From Lobosporangium transversale (Eukaryota > Mortierellomycota > Mortierellomycetes > Mortierellales > Mortierellaceae), in contig NW_019029041.1 of the NCBI RefSeq assembly GCF_002105155.1, forward strand, positions 62,001-126,000: 64,000 bases of DNA. The letters are read 5' to 3'. The notes beneath the pieces are model-generated. The model saw only the letters and a list, made by a program, of their open reading frames with translations, did not search any database and had not been told where the DNA came from. Positions 1-13,281 of this stretch are shown here, in pieces. The position numbers and the translations under genes were made by a program. The first letter of the stretch is position 1. Every line of letters begins with the position of its first letter.

Positions 1-1
1 T

Positions 2-1621
2 TTGATGCGAGGAGAAGGTTGTCAAGCCACTGCAGAGGGTGCTTCCATGTGGCTCGAAACCGCTGCTAAGAATGGAGATGCAAAATCAACAATTCGTTTA
101 GCAGAACTTTATACGACAGGTGTAGGAGCCGAGTTTCCACCAGATGCAGAAAAGGCCTTTGGATGGTGGATGACGGCTGCAACGGCTGTGGAAGGTTCAA
201 TTGATGTGATTGACAAGTCCTTAGCACAGTTCAAGGTCGCAGATTGTTTATTGAATGGCAAAGGGACAGAAGCGAACCAGCAAGTGGGGATGCAGTGGTT
301 GATTCAATCTGCACAGGAGGGTCACCCAGAGGCAATGCATGTCTATGCAAAGATTCTGAACAACCCATTATCACCCGATGTCCCCAAGGATACTGTTCAA
401 GCAATGGAATGGCTCGAAAGGGCTGCAACAGCAGGATGGCCAGAATCGCTGTTGAGCTTAGGAAATGCACATCAGTATGGAATGTATGGTAAAGCCATTG
501 ATTTTGATCAAGCATTTTATTTTTATGAAAAGTCTGGTAAGTAAAATAGCACCCCGTTTATTTTTGTGTTTTTTTTTCATTTTTTTTTTTTTTTTTTTTT
601 TACTATAACTACTGCTATTATTATATAAAAAGAGAAAAAAAAAAGGGTGCAACAAGAATGTCAACGATTTGTCTCATCAATCTATCTATAAATCTATATT
701 CGTATATAAATATATAATATAGCCGAGAAGGGCAATGGAAAGGCAATGGCGACATTAGGCAACATGTATTCACAAGGATTGGGAACGACAAAGTCACCAG
801 AAAAGGCATTCGAGTGGTGGCTCAAAGCTGCACAGCTTGGGGTGCCAGTAGCTCAGAACGAGATTGGATACTGCTACAGGGATGGCTGGGGTACAAATCA
901 GAATCTGAAGGGAGCAGTCGAATGGTTCACAGCTGCAGCCAACAATGGACATGCAGACGCATGTTGTGCTCTTGCATTATCATACATCAATGGACGAGGA
1001 GTGCAGGCTAATATGGAGATGGCGTTTGAATGGTTCAACAAGGGAGCAGAGCTGGGATCTGGCAAGGCCATGTACAATCTTGGTATGATGTATAAGAAGG
1101 GTGATTTCGTGCAAAAGGATGACAAGAAAAAGTTTGCATGGTATGAAAACGCACTCCGGAATAACTATGAAGAGGCAGCTTATGACTTGGGAGTATGCTA
1201 TCTTAACGGCGAAAGTGGATCCAAGGACCCTGTGAAGGCACGGGAGCTATTTGTAAGAGCTCATAACAATGCCAGCTCTGCAGAGGCATGCATTAACCTT
1301 GCGGCTATGGCGGTGAACGAGAGAAATGACTGGGCTGAAGCTTTTGAATGGCAGATGGCGGCAGCAAGTAAAGGCCATGCTATTGGAATGCGTCGTGTAG
1401 CTATCATGTATAAGGAAGGCAAGGGCGTCAGCGTTAATCCCAAGGAGTCATTCTCGTGGTTCTTGCGAGCAGCACAAGCTGGGGATGTCCCCTCGATGGG
1501 TCATCTTGCTAATTGTTACAAGACTGGGTTTGGAACGGAAAAGAGCCCGGAAAATGCAACGACGTGGGAGATCAAGGCAATGCAGGGTCAAGTGGTTGCA
1601 CAGGGAGCCAATTTCAAGTAA
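2..1621 (+). CDS. Sel1-like repeat protein (5' partial)
   Basis: The reading frame is open to the left window edge, so the N-terminus is missing. Two exons (2-536 and 723-1621) join across a 186-nt intron (GTAAGT...ATAG) and restore a continuous chain of Sel1-type TPR-like helical repeats. At least nine repeats are visible, with the usual signature of A-x2-LG-x-MY-x-G-GV-x4-KAFEW-x2-KAA-x-G. Sel1 proteins are alpha-solenoid scaffolds; fungal members include chitin synthase activators (Chs4/Skt5 type) and Hrd3-type ER factors. No membrane segment or prenylation motif is visible in the part seen (the C-terminus is ...GANFK), which argues against Skt5. The function is therefore left open. Confidence 0.85.
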
Positions 1622-2028
1622 TGATTTATATTCTTTTTTATAAAAAAAAAAAAAAAAAGTGGTAGAGATGATATAACAAAATTATAGAAAGTAAGAAAGT
1701 AAGGAGAAAAAAAAAAAGTAATAAACCCCTACACTAATCGCGTTGAGCTCCTCACAAAAAAAAATTGTAGGAACATGGTTTGCGAAATGAATGAAATTCT
1801 AAACTTCATGGCAAAGTTAGAAGGTAGTCACATAGCTCAAGCAATACTCAAGCAAATACGTCGTGACTTTAGTCGAAAGAAACAGATGCATGGGTTTCAT
1901 TTTGTTCATTCATCTTTTTTCTTTGTTTCCTTTTCTCTTCTTGACCAACGAAAAAGCGCTTTCCTTAGTTACTGTTTAGACTAACAGCCTCATACATTCT
2001 GAAAGCAATCCATATAAGATAAACAATC

Positions 2029-3531
2029 ATGGACCAACAACGGTTACAGGATAATGAACAGCGAAAACCACTGCTGTCTCAATCACAACAACCATCTGGT
2101 TCCTATAACACATTGTCAACAGTATCAACATATATCCCTACCAGCCATCATGATCAGAACAAATCATCATCATCGTCATCATCATCGATATCACCCTTAT
2201 CATCATTGACAAATTCTCAACAATACCATGAAGATGAAAATGATATCAACAAGAACATATCCAAGGATGACAATAGTTCCTCAGGATGGAAAGCTCGGTT
2301 TCATACAATCTCCAAATTCTTTCAGGGTTTGGGCAAGTTTTTTTTGATTCTTGCAGTGGGCACTATCATCCTCGTTCTAGTCTTACAATATACATTACCA
2401 AGGGTTGATGAGTATGTATTGTCTTTTAAAACAAAAGAAAGGAAAGGAAGAGAAAATGAACTAGCAGATGATGCCACATCTTGTACCTCTCCTGATTTTG
2501 CTGCGCTCTTTACCAGAAAGACAAAAAAAAAAAAAAAAAAAGAGAGCACAGCTGATTAGACTGCAGCTGCGCTTCCCATTCCTATATGACCGTTGAGCCA
2601 GAATATATTTTATTTTTCGGCAGATAATTGGGTATCAAGGTTTAAAGTACCTTTGGATGGTCACTCATACGTTTTTGTTATATTTTATATTAAACTTAGG
2701 GAACAACGCAAGGACTTGCATTTCCCACATTCATTAGAAGACCTGGAGGCTTTACGCAAGATCCTTGTTGTATATATGGATAAACACTATTATCGGGTCA
2801 TGTTTGGATTCCTAACCATTTATCTTTAGTAAGTAATTCAGGAGATTTTTCTTTACTGATGCTTTGTATCACATTCATTTCCTTCCTTCTCTCTCTTCCT
2901 CCCCCCCTTTTTTTTATGATGACTATTGCCACTCCAGCATTTTTTGTTCAACGAATGGACGAATGGAACGTCTCCCCTGCAAAAAAAAAAAAAAAAAAAA
3001 AATTCAGCAATGTAAATATGATATATGATGACATATCTGATTTTTTATTTTTTTACGCCATGCATCATAACAAAATGCATCATGATGATTATTTAACAGC
3101 TTGCAGACATTTTCGGTACCAGGAAGTATGTGGCTCAGTATCCTTGGAGGAGCATTGTTTAAATTCTGGATCGCTTTACTCATAGTTTCTATGGTGGGTA
3201 TATGTCTATGATGTGGTTGTGTACGTTGTCTATTGCCTTGATCTGATAAAATTAAACAAGCTTTTTTTTTTTTTTGGACGATATATAATAGGCATCAGCA
3301 GTAGGTGCAACCAATTGCTATCTGCTTTCAAGGCATTTCTTCTCCAAACTGGTGAAACGAAAGTTTGGTGAACGGATGGACAAGTGGAATACTCAGGTAT
3401 ATACTATAAACGGTGATGATATCATGGCATAAACCTGATAATATTTCATCCGGAATAGGTGTCCGTGCGGAGATTTATTATGGACTGCTGATCAGAAAAA
3501 TTTATACCTCCAACCAATTGTTTTGAATCCA

Positions 3532-3567
<36 letters not shown>

Positions 3568-4128
3568 TAGTTAGAGAGACACCGCAATAACTTGATGAGT
3601 TATATCATTCTACTTCGTCTCGCACCATTCCCTCCAAATTGGTTTGTCAACATCTGCTCTCCTCATCTTGGAGTCCCACTATGGCCTGAGTTTTTCATTG
3701 GGACATTGATTGGTGTTACCGCTCCATCTGTAGTGCATGTCCAGGCAGGAATGGTCCTTGAAAAGCTTGTGGAGGATCATTCGTCCGGCGTCAATATTTT
3801 TACGTTCAAAAACATTGCAATGTTGGTTGCCGTTGCTGCTCTGGCAGCACTACCGGTCCTGATCCGATGGGTTTTGGCCAGGTACGAAGCCAAGAAGGTT
3901 GGGATTGATGTGGATGCACTCGACCAAGAAGAAGAAGGAAGAGTCAGTCGCGCTAGTATCAGCGAAACAGACCCTATCTTGGAACCCTTGGATCCAACAG
4001 GGGTGATTATTCCTCCAGAGAATCAACACTTCTTGCGGAAGACTCTGTCTCACACTTTACCAGGCCACCATCGTCAAGAACAGCGACCTCATCACCCTTC
4101 GCAACCTCGATCATTATCTCACTCGTAA
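2029..4128 (+). CDS. TMEM41: TMEM41/VTT-domain (SNARE-associated Golgi, DedA-like) membrane protein, probable lipid scramblase
   Basis: Five exons give an in-frame 422-aa protein: 2029-2411, 2700-2828, 3100-3193, 3292-3396, 3571-4128. All introns are GT-AG (donors GTATGT, GTAAGT, GTGGGT, GTATAT). The N-terminus is a Ser/Gln-rich cytosolic tail. A first membrane helix lies near residues 101-123. The VTT core follows: a conserved QTF-x-(I/V)PGS motif, the segment LSILGGALF, a GAT-x-CYLLSR stretch, and after the last intron ERHRNNLMSYIILLR with PFPPNWF-x-N-x-CSP. That order matches animal TMEM41A/B, ER phospholipid scramblases linked to autophagy and lipid distribution, more closely than yeast Tvp38. 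The C-terminal tail is acidic then His/Gln-rich. Intron 4 contains a long poly(A) tract directly before its acceptor. Confidence 0.88.
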
Positions 4129-5277
4129 GGAGACTTGCTATCACTTTCTTCCTCTCCCTCACTCTTTTTTGGATTATAAGCCAAATTAGGGAGAGGATCT
4201 GAATAACAACTTATGAGGGAAAGTAGTCCTCTACGGCACTGTTTAGCTTCCGAAAAGGCGGTCAAGGGTTGTTATATCTGTGTAAATTTATAGAAGGCAA
4301 GGAGAAAATAAAGAATTGCTGAGGTGAGTGACTAATTAGTCACATTGATAATAATTTATGTCGACAAAGTTAATATATTGTGTATAATTTGTGTTGGAGG
4401 TCGAAGAAAAGGAAGCCGCTGCGCCCAAAAAAAAAAAAAAAAAAAAAAAAAGAAAAAAAAAATTACGAACGGGAGCTGATGTCATTGGACTTTTTTTTTT
4501 TTTTTTTTGCGGAAAAAGATAACCTCAATGGATCCGCCGCTGAGAATCCATTTGCTCACATTACATGCACTGCATGGTCAAGTGTTGGATTGGCTTGCAT
4601 GTGCGCAGCATGAAAAATCAATTGTGTAAGTCAAAAGGACGTGATATTGCGCGTAACAAAAAAAATGTCATCCGCCCATGCACCCACTCCTCTTTCGCTT
4701 TGTCTCACACTACAGACGGGTTCTTTTTCACTGTCATTGCAGGTCATTCGACTTACATTCTCAGCGTCATTCCCATTCTCTTTTGCATAAACACCTCTTC
4801 TGTCCTCTTTTTCTCTTCCTCTCCTTTTTTTTTTTTTTTTTTTTTTTTTTTTCTTCCTTTTACTCTCTCTTTTCTTTTTTGTCAAACAGCAACAATACCT
4901 AAAAGACAAGGCATGCTCACAGGACTATCGCCTGCTCCATCACGTTTCTTCTTTTGAACCTCCTCTCAGACACATGTTAAACCATTCTCCTCCTTTTTCT
5001 TCTCCTTCTTTTTACTCTTACTCTTTCTCTTACTCTTTCTCTTTCTTTTCCTTATTATTCTTCAACTTCAACTCCTCTTAACCTACTTCTTTTATTTTCT
5101 CACGGGAAAACAGGAGGCTATTGCACCAAACTCAAAAGTCTTCAATTGAAGAAAAAGCAACGAGCAATCCTGAATAACGCAGCGCCCTTCCTTCCTAAAC
5201 CTCTTTAGACTGTCTCCAAGCCATACGGTTGGAGCTATCTTAAGCACAAATTTATATTTATATTTATATTACCAGCC
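4129..5277. other. Spacer without a supported gene
   Basis: The 3' flank of the VTT gene is followed by A/T homopolymers and a long CT-rich stretch (about 4675-5110) that is probably promoter or 5' UTR of the RING gene at 5278. Open frames here are homopolymer artefacts (runs of Lys, Phe or Ser). Confidence 0.5.
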
Positions 5278-6975
5278 ATGAGTTCATCGGACAGCACAGC
5301 TGGATCAGATTTTGAATTGGTCCATGATACTCACTTGTTGGATAATTTGAGTCGAGTCTCGGTTAATCATACTGAGCAAGCAGAAGGCACTTGTGGAGAT
5401 ATATTTACTTTTTCAATCCCAACTACGTCCATCAGCGGTAGTAGTAGTTATAGCGGCCATAACAATAGTGACAGCAGTGCTGATACCTTGAATCATAGAA
5501 AACCATCAATAGCCACAACAACAACAACAACAACAACAACTGTAACGACAATAGCAACGGCAGTGTCAGAATCAGAATCAGAATCAGAAACAGAAACAGA
5601 AACAGAAGCAGAAACAGGATCAGAAAGGATAACAACCTCAGAAATGAATAGGACGACCCAAAGCACCATCAGCAACAATGCTCTGATCGCAACGGATAAC
5701 AAATCAAAGCAATTGAGCCCTTCAGACAAAAACGATAAAAGCCAAAATGCGGATGCAGATTGCTGTGACCCCTTCTGCGCTATCTGTCTGGATCGAATAC
5801 AGCCTCGACATCATGCAAAAGGCACCCTTGCCTGTCGCCATGAGTTTCATTTGTCATGCATATCGTACGTTTGGCTGCATTTTTATTTTTATTTTTATTT
5901 TTTTATTTTTTTTTTAATTATTCATACATGTTCGATATAACTAAGAGACATTTTTTTTTTATCATGTATGTGTGTATACAACAGAATGGCATTCTCAATG
6001 AGTAAAGATATGGTGTGTCCCCTCTGTCGATATGTACACAAGGATCAACCGTTCATGAACTTGGATTCGGAAGATGATATCAAACCTACATCAACGACTA
6101 CTGCAACGACCACCATGTCAACGATGACAACAAGTTCAATACACTATCGACGTCTTTTCCAACGGCCACAACAGCAACAGCAACAGCAACAGCAACATCA
6201 TCCATTTTCACATCCTCCTCCTACTCTATCATCAATGTCAACTCTTCATGAACATCCGACCAGCGGTACTATTCTCTCGATGATGCCTTCACTCTTTGAA
6301 GCCTCCATAGGCCATGGCCCAACTGCAGGTACGATCCGTACTTCACCTGATGGCATCTTTTTGAAAACATCCACGTGGCTACTGCTCTATGCGATGCCTT
6401 TCACTGTTGCACTTTGCTTCTTGGCCTTTGTCCTCGGAAAGGTGGAGACTATGTGGTCAAAGGTCTCATGTTTAATTGGCGCTGCAATTTGTTATATGGT
6501 CTGTTGGGGCCTTGTGGTGGCGATCATGGATCCTGATCATGAAGCACGAGCTATCTTGAACCGATTGAATGAGATGCAAGAGCAACAACAACAACAACAA
6601 CAAGTTGGTAGCATCACAAACATGAGTATTAACACACGCGGTAGCAGTAGTATGAGTGTCAGTAGTGGCAGTGATAATAATGTTCACGACAGTATATTGA
6701 CCGCATCCACCATTAGAAACGTGGATAACGACACTATCTCTGAAACATTATATGAATCAAGGATTGATCCTGCAATCGATACTAGTACATTCGATCTAAA
6801 TCTAGCTTCTTTGCCGGGATCATCATCATCATCAGGACCGCCAACTCTAGATGTCCCTCAAGACTTCTCTTGGACTGAGTGGGTTCATCAGATATATACT
6901 CAGGTTCTCCAGAATAGAGTAAAGGACCTGGCTGCTATTCTGGACGATATTCCAGACATGATGGGTGAATGGTGA
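5278..6975 (+). CDS. RING-H2 zinc finger membrane protein, putative E3 ubiquitin ligase
   Basis: Two exons (5278-5864 and 5985-6975) encode 525 aa; the intron starts GTACGT and ends ACAG. The splice falls inside the RING finger and completes it: C167-x2-C170, C186-x-H188-x2-H191-x2-C194, then C207-x2-C210, the C3H2C3 arrangement. RING-H2 proteins recruit E2 enzymes to ubiquitinate substrates. Upstream lies a low-complexity region with (ACA)n-coded Thr and a Glu-Ser/Glu-Thr repeat. Downstream are a poly-Gln run and two hydrophobic helices near 325-347 and 355-377, followed by a Ser/Gln-rich tail. This is the layout of a membrane-anchored ligase with the RING on the cytosolic N-terminal side. 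The substrate is unknown. Confidence 0.82.
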
Positions 6976-7563
6976 TTTGAGTTTTTTTTATTTTTTTTTA
7001 TTTTTTTACTTTTTTATTTTTTTAATAAGGCCATCTTTAAAGCACTATCAATAAAAGCTTTTCTAAAGAGTGTTTAACCGAGCTAAAATGAGGCACCTAC
7101 TTTCATCATCATGCGGCAAACATTGTGTATAGTTCAGGGGGGAGAAAGTCATACGAACGAGATCATCGAACACCTTTTTTTTTATTTTTATTTTGGAATT
7201 GAGTTTATTAATTAAGTCATAAGCGAAGGGTGTGATAGACATAAAAAAAAAATCCCTTCGAACGCGAGAGGCAACGAGGGGGTATAAGACAATCAACTGC
7301 TGCATCTATAACAACAGGTATTCCGGGCCGCGCAAGGAAAACAGGACGTAAATGTTCACATGTAACGATACAACGATTTGTAAGAAAATAAAATAATGAA
7401 ATAAAAAAAAAAATAAAAAAAAATACAGGATGGGAATGCAAAAATAAAATAAAAATAAAATAAACAGGATGGGATGGGACGAGATGGAATGGAATGGAAT
7501 AGAATAAGGATATTTCCTCGCGCAACATAAAAAATAATTGAGGATACTTTGAGCAACCCCACG
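6976..7563. other. Convergent intergenic region
   Basis: This 588-bp spacer lies between the 3' ends of the RING gene (+) and the zinc-finger gene (-). It holds T-rich and A-rich stretches likely to serve as 3' processing signals for each gene (AATAAA-like strings near 7050 on + and around 7440-7460 for the minus gene). No coding sequence is supported. Confidence 0.5.
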
Positions 7564-8133
7564 TTACATCGGATGAGGGACAAAGCCTTGCTCGGGGTGG
7601 GCTACTGGTGTTGATACCACTCCTGCTACTGTCGCTTCAATCGTACTCATTGGTATCACAGAAGTCATCATCCCATGCCCATGGACAAGGGTGCTGTCTC
7701 CTGTTGTTGGAACTAAGTACGTATGCATACCGCTCACAACAGCGCCAGTCTGTTGAGCTAGCGGTTGCTGTTGCGCAATTACCATGGGATCAATCGCAAC
7801 AGGGCTATGAACCATACCGGGTGGTGAGGATACACCATGTCCTGCTATTGAACTCAGCGACATCGTCACATCCATATTCATCGCCATAGGCACTGCTACC
7901 GTTCCAGGCATTACAGGATGCCCAACACCATTCATTGGAGAAGGAAGCGATGTGGGTCCAGTTAGAGTCGACGATGGCAGTGCTGCTGATGTTGAGAACC
8001 CTGGAGTACCGGTCGGAGTTGCCTGGAGACTCGAATTCCCAGAAGAGATTGTGACTCCAGGCATACTCAAAACTTGTTGAGGTGATTGCTGAGTCGGCGG
8101 CTGTGGCTGTGGCTGTGGCGGCTGTGACAAATG

Positions 8134-8210
<77 letters not shown>

Positions 8211-10581
8211 GCGGGAATGTGCCGGTGGCCACCGACATTTTTTGACCGTCTAATGCAGACATTGATGCACTTGTCATCACCATTGATATTGACGGAACAG
8301 ATGATGTAGATGAGTGACTGGATATTGTCGGTTTAATGATGGTGCTGGGAGTATTAAATCCTGAGCTGTATCCTGACGGCGTCGCTATCGTTCCCGGACT
8401 AGGTGAGTTTGTTCCAGATGACAGTGAATTCGCCGTCAAAAGACCTACATCTATAGTTGATTCAGGTATCATAGCCATATTAAAGTCTGTGTGTTGATTA
8501 TGTTGACTTTGTTGACGCTGATGTCCATGATTCCTGGCGCCTCTTATTGATCCAGCTGTAAAATCGGGATGATACGGGTGACTATAATGTGGATACTGTT
8601 GTCCAGACGCTGTACCGGTAGATCCTGGGGTAGTCGAAGCTCCGGTACTCATATCTGAAGAGGACCCTGGTGTAGTCGCGTTAGATCCAGGTCCACGCAG
8701 TGCTCGAGAATGGCCAGTACGTTTAGCCTCATGTGCAAGCTCATGCTTCTTGAGAGAACGAGCATGATAGTATGCCTTGGGACAACCCTCCACAGGACAG
8801 ATGAATGGCCGTACATTGGAGTGGGTCTTGGTATGTGTGGTTAACGAATCTGGCCGTGAAAATTTTTTGTCGCATCCTATAATAATAATTAAAAGCAGAA
8901 AAAAAAAAAAAAAAGTAACTGGTTAACATACATTCATCCCTAGTTCATGAATGTGTTTTCTAGAATGCCATGAAGTGCTTACCAGGAACTAGACATTTGA
9001 AAGGCCTCTCTCCAGTGTGTGTACGCAGATGATTATACATCTTGTGTCTCTTCGTGAACGGCTTTTGCCGCCTGTGACATCCCTGCCAGTCACAGCTATA
9101 GCAAGCTTTCCCGCTCCCAATATGGCTTCCAGTAACGTGTTCATTCAACTTTTCCATAGAATCAAACGGAGTGTTGCAGTCTCCCCACAGACAGACCAGC
9201 TGTTGTGGTGCATCTGGACCTGTACTCGATCCGTTGTCGCCGGCAGTTGCGCTGGACGATCCTTTCCGTAGTGTTGGTGATCGAGATGTTTGCCCGTTGA
9301 CTTCCGCCTCGTCATCATTATCCTCATCTTCAGCATCGTCCTCATTTTCTTCATCCTCTTCATCAGCCTCATCATCCTCATCGTCATCATTATTGTTGGG
9401 AGCGGCAGTAGAGGCCTGTGTTGCTGGTGGTGACTTTGAATCTGTTGTTGATTGATGTTGCGAAGTAACATGATTCTCCAAAGGCTCTTCTTTAACTGCC
9501 TCTTGTGCTCCAGACAATGGCTGTGGTGTTGGTAATGGTGGTGGTCCACTTGGGGTAGGTAGGATCTTTAAGGTGCCAGCCTGCTGATGACCTTGTGAAG
9601 AAGGGGGGTCAGAATGAGGAGCAGCTAAGAAGAAAAAAAAAATTGGACGAGTTAGTATATGGTCAATCTCCTATACCAGACTCTCAGTCTCGCTCTAACT
9701 ACATTTATATGTTTTGCGTCTTACTGTGTAGTTCAGAATCCTCTTTTACTTCGATCTTGGGTTGACTGGCTCTTCGCAAGGCAATAGAATCCTCCATTTG
9801 TCGTTTGTACTGCATCACCTTTTCAATTAACTCAAGTTTCGATAGACCAGCAAGCTCAAGACGTGTGGAATTGGGATCCATAGCTTCCATGCTCTCAGAT
9901 TGGGCTGTCACTGCAGGCTGAGGATCGTTTATGTTGTGAAGCTTGAAGTTGGATGAAACTTCCATGATCGTGTCCATTAAAGAATTACTAATAGGTCCCA
10001 TCGTGGGTGATGGCCCTGAAAGTGGTCCTGGAGAATATATATGCCCTAATTCTGTTGGGGATGCCAATGCGGAAAGGGAAGGCATAGCACGTGCTTGGAT
10101 ATCAGCAACATTAATCTTCAGCCCAGCAGTAGCTGTTGTTCTAGGAGAGCGGCTCTGGTGAGGCTCGATATCGGTTCTATGCATACTCTGATAAATAATC
10201 TGTTCCTTAGCCGCCATCTTTTGCTGTTGTTGTTGTAAGAAAAAGTCCTGGTTCTGTAGGAGAATCCGCTGTTCGGGTGAATGGTGTCCAGATGATGGAT
10301 GACGACGATGACCCTTTGAAGAGTCAGCAAGCGAAACAATTGCGCCCTCCGGTGGGGTGAACGCAGGTGTAGATGTCGTGCTTAGTGGGAGAGGCTGCAT
10401 AGAGGGAACCAAAGGCGTGAAGGCTGCCATAGACTCTGTGGAAGAAAGAGAAGTTGAATACGCCATTTCTGCGTGTGAAATAGTTGTTGGCGCATTTGAA
10501 TTATCCAGCTCCACATTGCCTTGAGTAGCAAGGTTAGGTTGTTGCTGCTGTCGCTGCTGCTGCTGCTGCTGCTGTTGTTGT

Positions 10582-10619
<38 letters not shown>

Positions 10620-11948
10620 AGCCAAAATAAGGTGTGGGTTCATTGTAGGGCCGCTAGAAAGGAGCTGATCCTGTGTCATAGCCATGGGTGTTAAATTATG
10701 ATTAACAGGCAAGATAAGACCCATCCCTGAATCAGCTGGACTGATAACTCCTTGCTGCACCGTACCCATGGCTGCTGCCATAATGTGTTGAACTTGTTGC
10801 TGATGTTGCTGGTGTTGCTGTTGGATTTGCAGCTGCTCTTGCAAGTGTTGTTGTTGCTGCATCTGTACATTTAACATTTGAATATCGATGGGTGTGACAT
10901 GTCCATCAAGCGACAGCTGGTGACGATGCAATCCCCCGCTTTGGGCAGGAGATTGTTGTGAAGGAATCACTGGCGCTTCTGCAGGGACCGTTTGAACATT
11001 GATTTGCGACTGCTGCAAAAGTAAGCTATTAGGATTCAATGGCATCTCTGACTTTGGTGTGCTGTTGGTGAGTATTTGTTGGACGTGCTGTTGCTGCATC
11101 TGTTGCTGAAAATGCTGTTGTTGCTGTTGTTGTTGCTGTTGTTGTTGCTGTTGTTGTTGCTGTTGTTGTTGCTGTTGCTGCTGCTGTTGTTGTTGCTGTT
11201 GTTGCTGTAATTGCTGTTCATGCTGTTGTTGACTAGAATTCATGAAATGGAGCTGCATATTACGCATCTCAACCGCCTGCTGAAATGACATTCCTTGTAC
11301 TTGGGTCATGGACTGCGGATCCAGTGAGGTAGTTGGTGGACTGACGAGCAGTGTCTGAGGCTGCGATGAAGGTGGACTCATGGGAAGTGTCAATATTTGG
11401 GTCTGTTGCTGTGGCTGTAGTGACATATTAGCTTGAAGGGATTGGGGCGATACGCCGCTGCTCCCTTGCAGTATCAAAGATTGGTCTACCAAATGGTGTA
11501 TCTGCGGTTGTTGCTGTATCTGTGATTGTTGGTGCTGGCCTTGCTCTTGGATTGACTGATTGGCTGTAAAGGGCTGGTTGTTATGTGAGGACTGATCAGA
11601 CATGACAATTCCCTCCATTGTTTCTATTGTATAAGCTGACATAATTGATCCCTCTGTCCCAAACGAATGATTATGAGCATGAATTGCTGTACTGGACACG
11701 ACGGGTTGCTGACTGACCATTTGAAGATGCTGTGGTTGCTGCTGTTGTATCTCGCACCCGCCGTTTGAAAGTGGAGAAACTCCATCCTGTACATTAGCTA
11801 TGGCATTGGATGAAGTTGGAGGGGTCATATTGCTCATATCACTGGGATTGCTGTTCATGAGATGAAGGTAATCGCTATTGGTATGATGGATGGCTTGGTC
11901 ATTAAGGGCAGAAGTGAAGCCTGTAGAGTGAGGTATGAGATCACTCAT
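7564..11948 (-). CDS. Glutamine-rich C2H2 zinc-finger transcription factor (GLI/ZIC/PacC-like fingers)
   Basis: Three minus-strand exons (11948-9725, 9624-8983, 8876-7564) encode 1392 aa; both introns are GTAAG..AG. Residues 1-741 are almost entirely low-complexity, with several poly-Gln tracts (one about 30 Gln). A very acidic Asp/Glu block precedes the fingers. Fingers span about 885-1006. The first two have the C-x-W-x2-C form (LVCLWGDC, then YSCDWQGC) seen in GLI, ZIC, GLIS and PacC proteins. Two classical fingers follow, with linkers THTGERPFKC and THSNVRPFIC; the second splice joins the third finger as CLVPG/CDKKFSRPDSL. The C-terminus is Ser/Thr/Pro-rich with a further Gln run. A sequence-specific nuclear regulator is clear; the target genes and exact orthologue are not. 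The N-terminal Met at 11948 is the first in frame. Confidence 0.86.
8155..8212. repeat. CTG/TTG trinucleotide repeat (poly-Gln coding)
   Basis: On the plus strand this is a run of CTG then TTG triplets. It is read on the minus strand as CAG/CAA, giving about 20 or more Gln in the zinc-finger protein. Comparable tracts lie near 10540-10620 and 11110-11220. Confidence 0.8.
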
Positions 11949-12561
11949 AGAATGAGCAGAGCGAGCGAATTACTGGTATTGATAGAATTATTGTAAAGAT
12001 TAGTAACGTACAATCGTACAATAGTCCGCCTCCCCTTTGACAATCAAACAACACAAAAATAAAAATAGCTTCAGAGGACGTACCTAGTGCAATTGGTTTG
12101 CAGTACGACTTGATGCTAATTTATCCTTTGCCTTGTTATTAAATTCTATTGAAATAAACCCTGAAAATAAAAAAAATTGCCATGGAGTCAGTATAAACAA
12201 AAAAAAAAAAGTAAAGTAAAGACGTAAATAATCAAGGGAAACAAAAAGGGCTTTGAATGCATCGCGTCCATTTTTCCTGTGGGAAGGGTCAAGCAAGGGG
12301 ATGTGATTTTATTGCCTCTATTTCCTTTTTTCCTGTTTTTGAATAAAGGATAATTACGGGGCAAAACTCCGCAGCATTGTGTTCAGTTACTGGTTCCTTA
12401 ACAAAGTGCTAATCCAATCGGCTGATCTGATTATACCGAAACTACAATCATCCACTGTAGTCGATTCGTCCACTTTGTTTAAAGTCGTAATCCAACATTA
12501 AGGATTAAAAATTGAATGCTTTTTTGTGCCTGCGTAAGTTTTTCTTTACGTTTGTTTCAAT

Positions 12562-12615
<54 letters not shown>

Positions 12616-13281
12616 AGATTTATAGAGATTGAAAAGATAGGATTTAGAGATTGGTGAAGAGATAATAGTGGAACTGAGCATTTACCCCTTGTTCAAGTAG
12701 ACAGACAATAAGAAGAATATGTATTATATGTGTATTTCAAATGGTGTTTATGTGAATGAGAAGGAGAAAAAACGCCGACAGATGACAAACTAGTTGAAGG
12801 AGGTGGTAATTAATAGTGATGTAAAAGAAAAAATAATAATAATAATAATAATAAAAATAAAAAAGAAGAGAGAAACAGAGAGAAAGAGATAAAGGATGAT
12901 AGAGATGGGATGAATAAAATAAGATAAAAACCAAAGGAGGAGGAAGGGGGGAAGAGGAAAGGGAGAAGGAGAGGAATAAAAGTATGTAAAGGAAAGAATG
13001 GATGGGTCAAACGATGTTTGTTTTTGTGAAGGAGGAGACGGCTACCTTGACCCATTCGAGACAATAAAAAAAAAAATCATAACACAACACAGTGATTGAA
13101 ATTGATTGAATCGACAAATATGTCTTCTCAATATTAAAAACGGCGCTTGTCCGACCAGACAAATACAGGCGGGAAGGGAAAAATATAAAAATTTACTGGG
13201 GAAGGATTTATTCCCTCTTAGTGCAAGATTGTTCATCACAGCTCTTATGCATCCTTAATTTATCAACCCATTCCCACGTCT
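11949..13281. other. Spacer with microsatellite; promoter of the zinc-finger gene
   Basis: This 1.3-kb region between the zinc-finger gene start and the p24 gene end holds a long GA microsatellite (about 12567-12612), an AAT repeat near 12834-12852 and purine-rich sequence. No frame here is credible as a gene. Confidence 0.5.
12567..12612. repeat. (GA)n microsatellite
   Basis: About 22 uninterrupted GA dinucleotides. This is a simple repeat with no associated coding potential. Confidence 0.95.

Noticed and set aside
4380-4960. Several Lys- or Phe-rich frames
   Set aside because: Produced by poly(A)/poly(T) runs; no initiation context, splice support or conservation.
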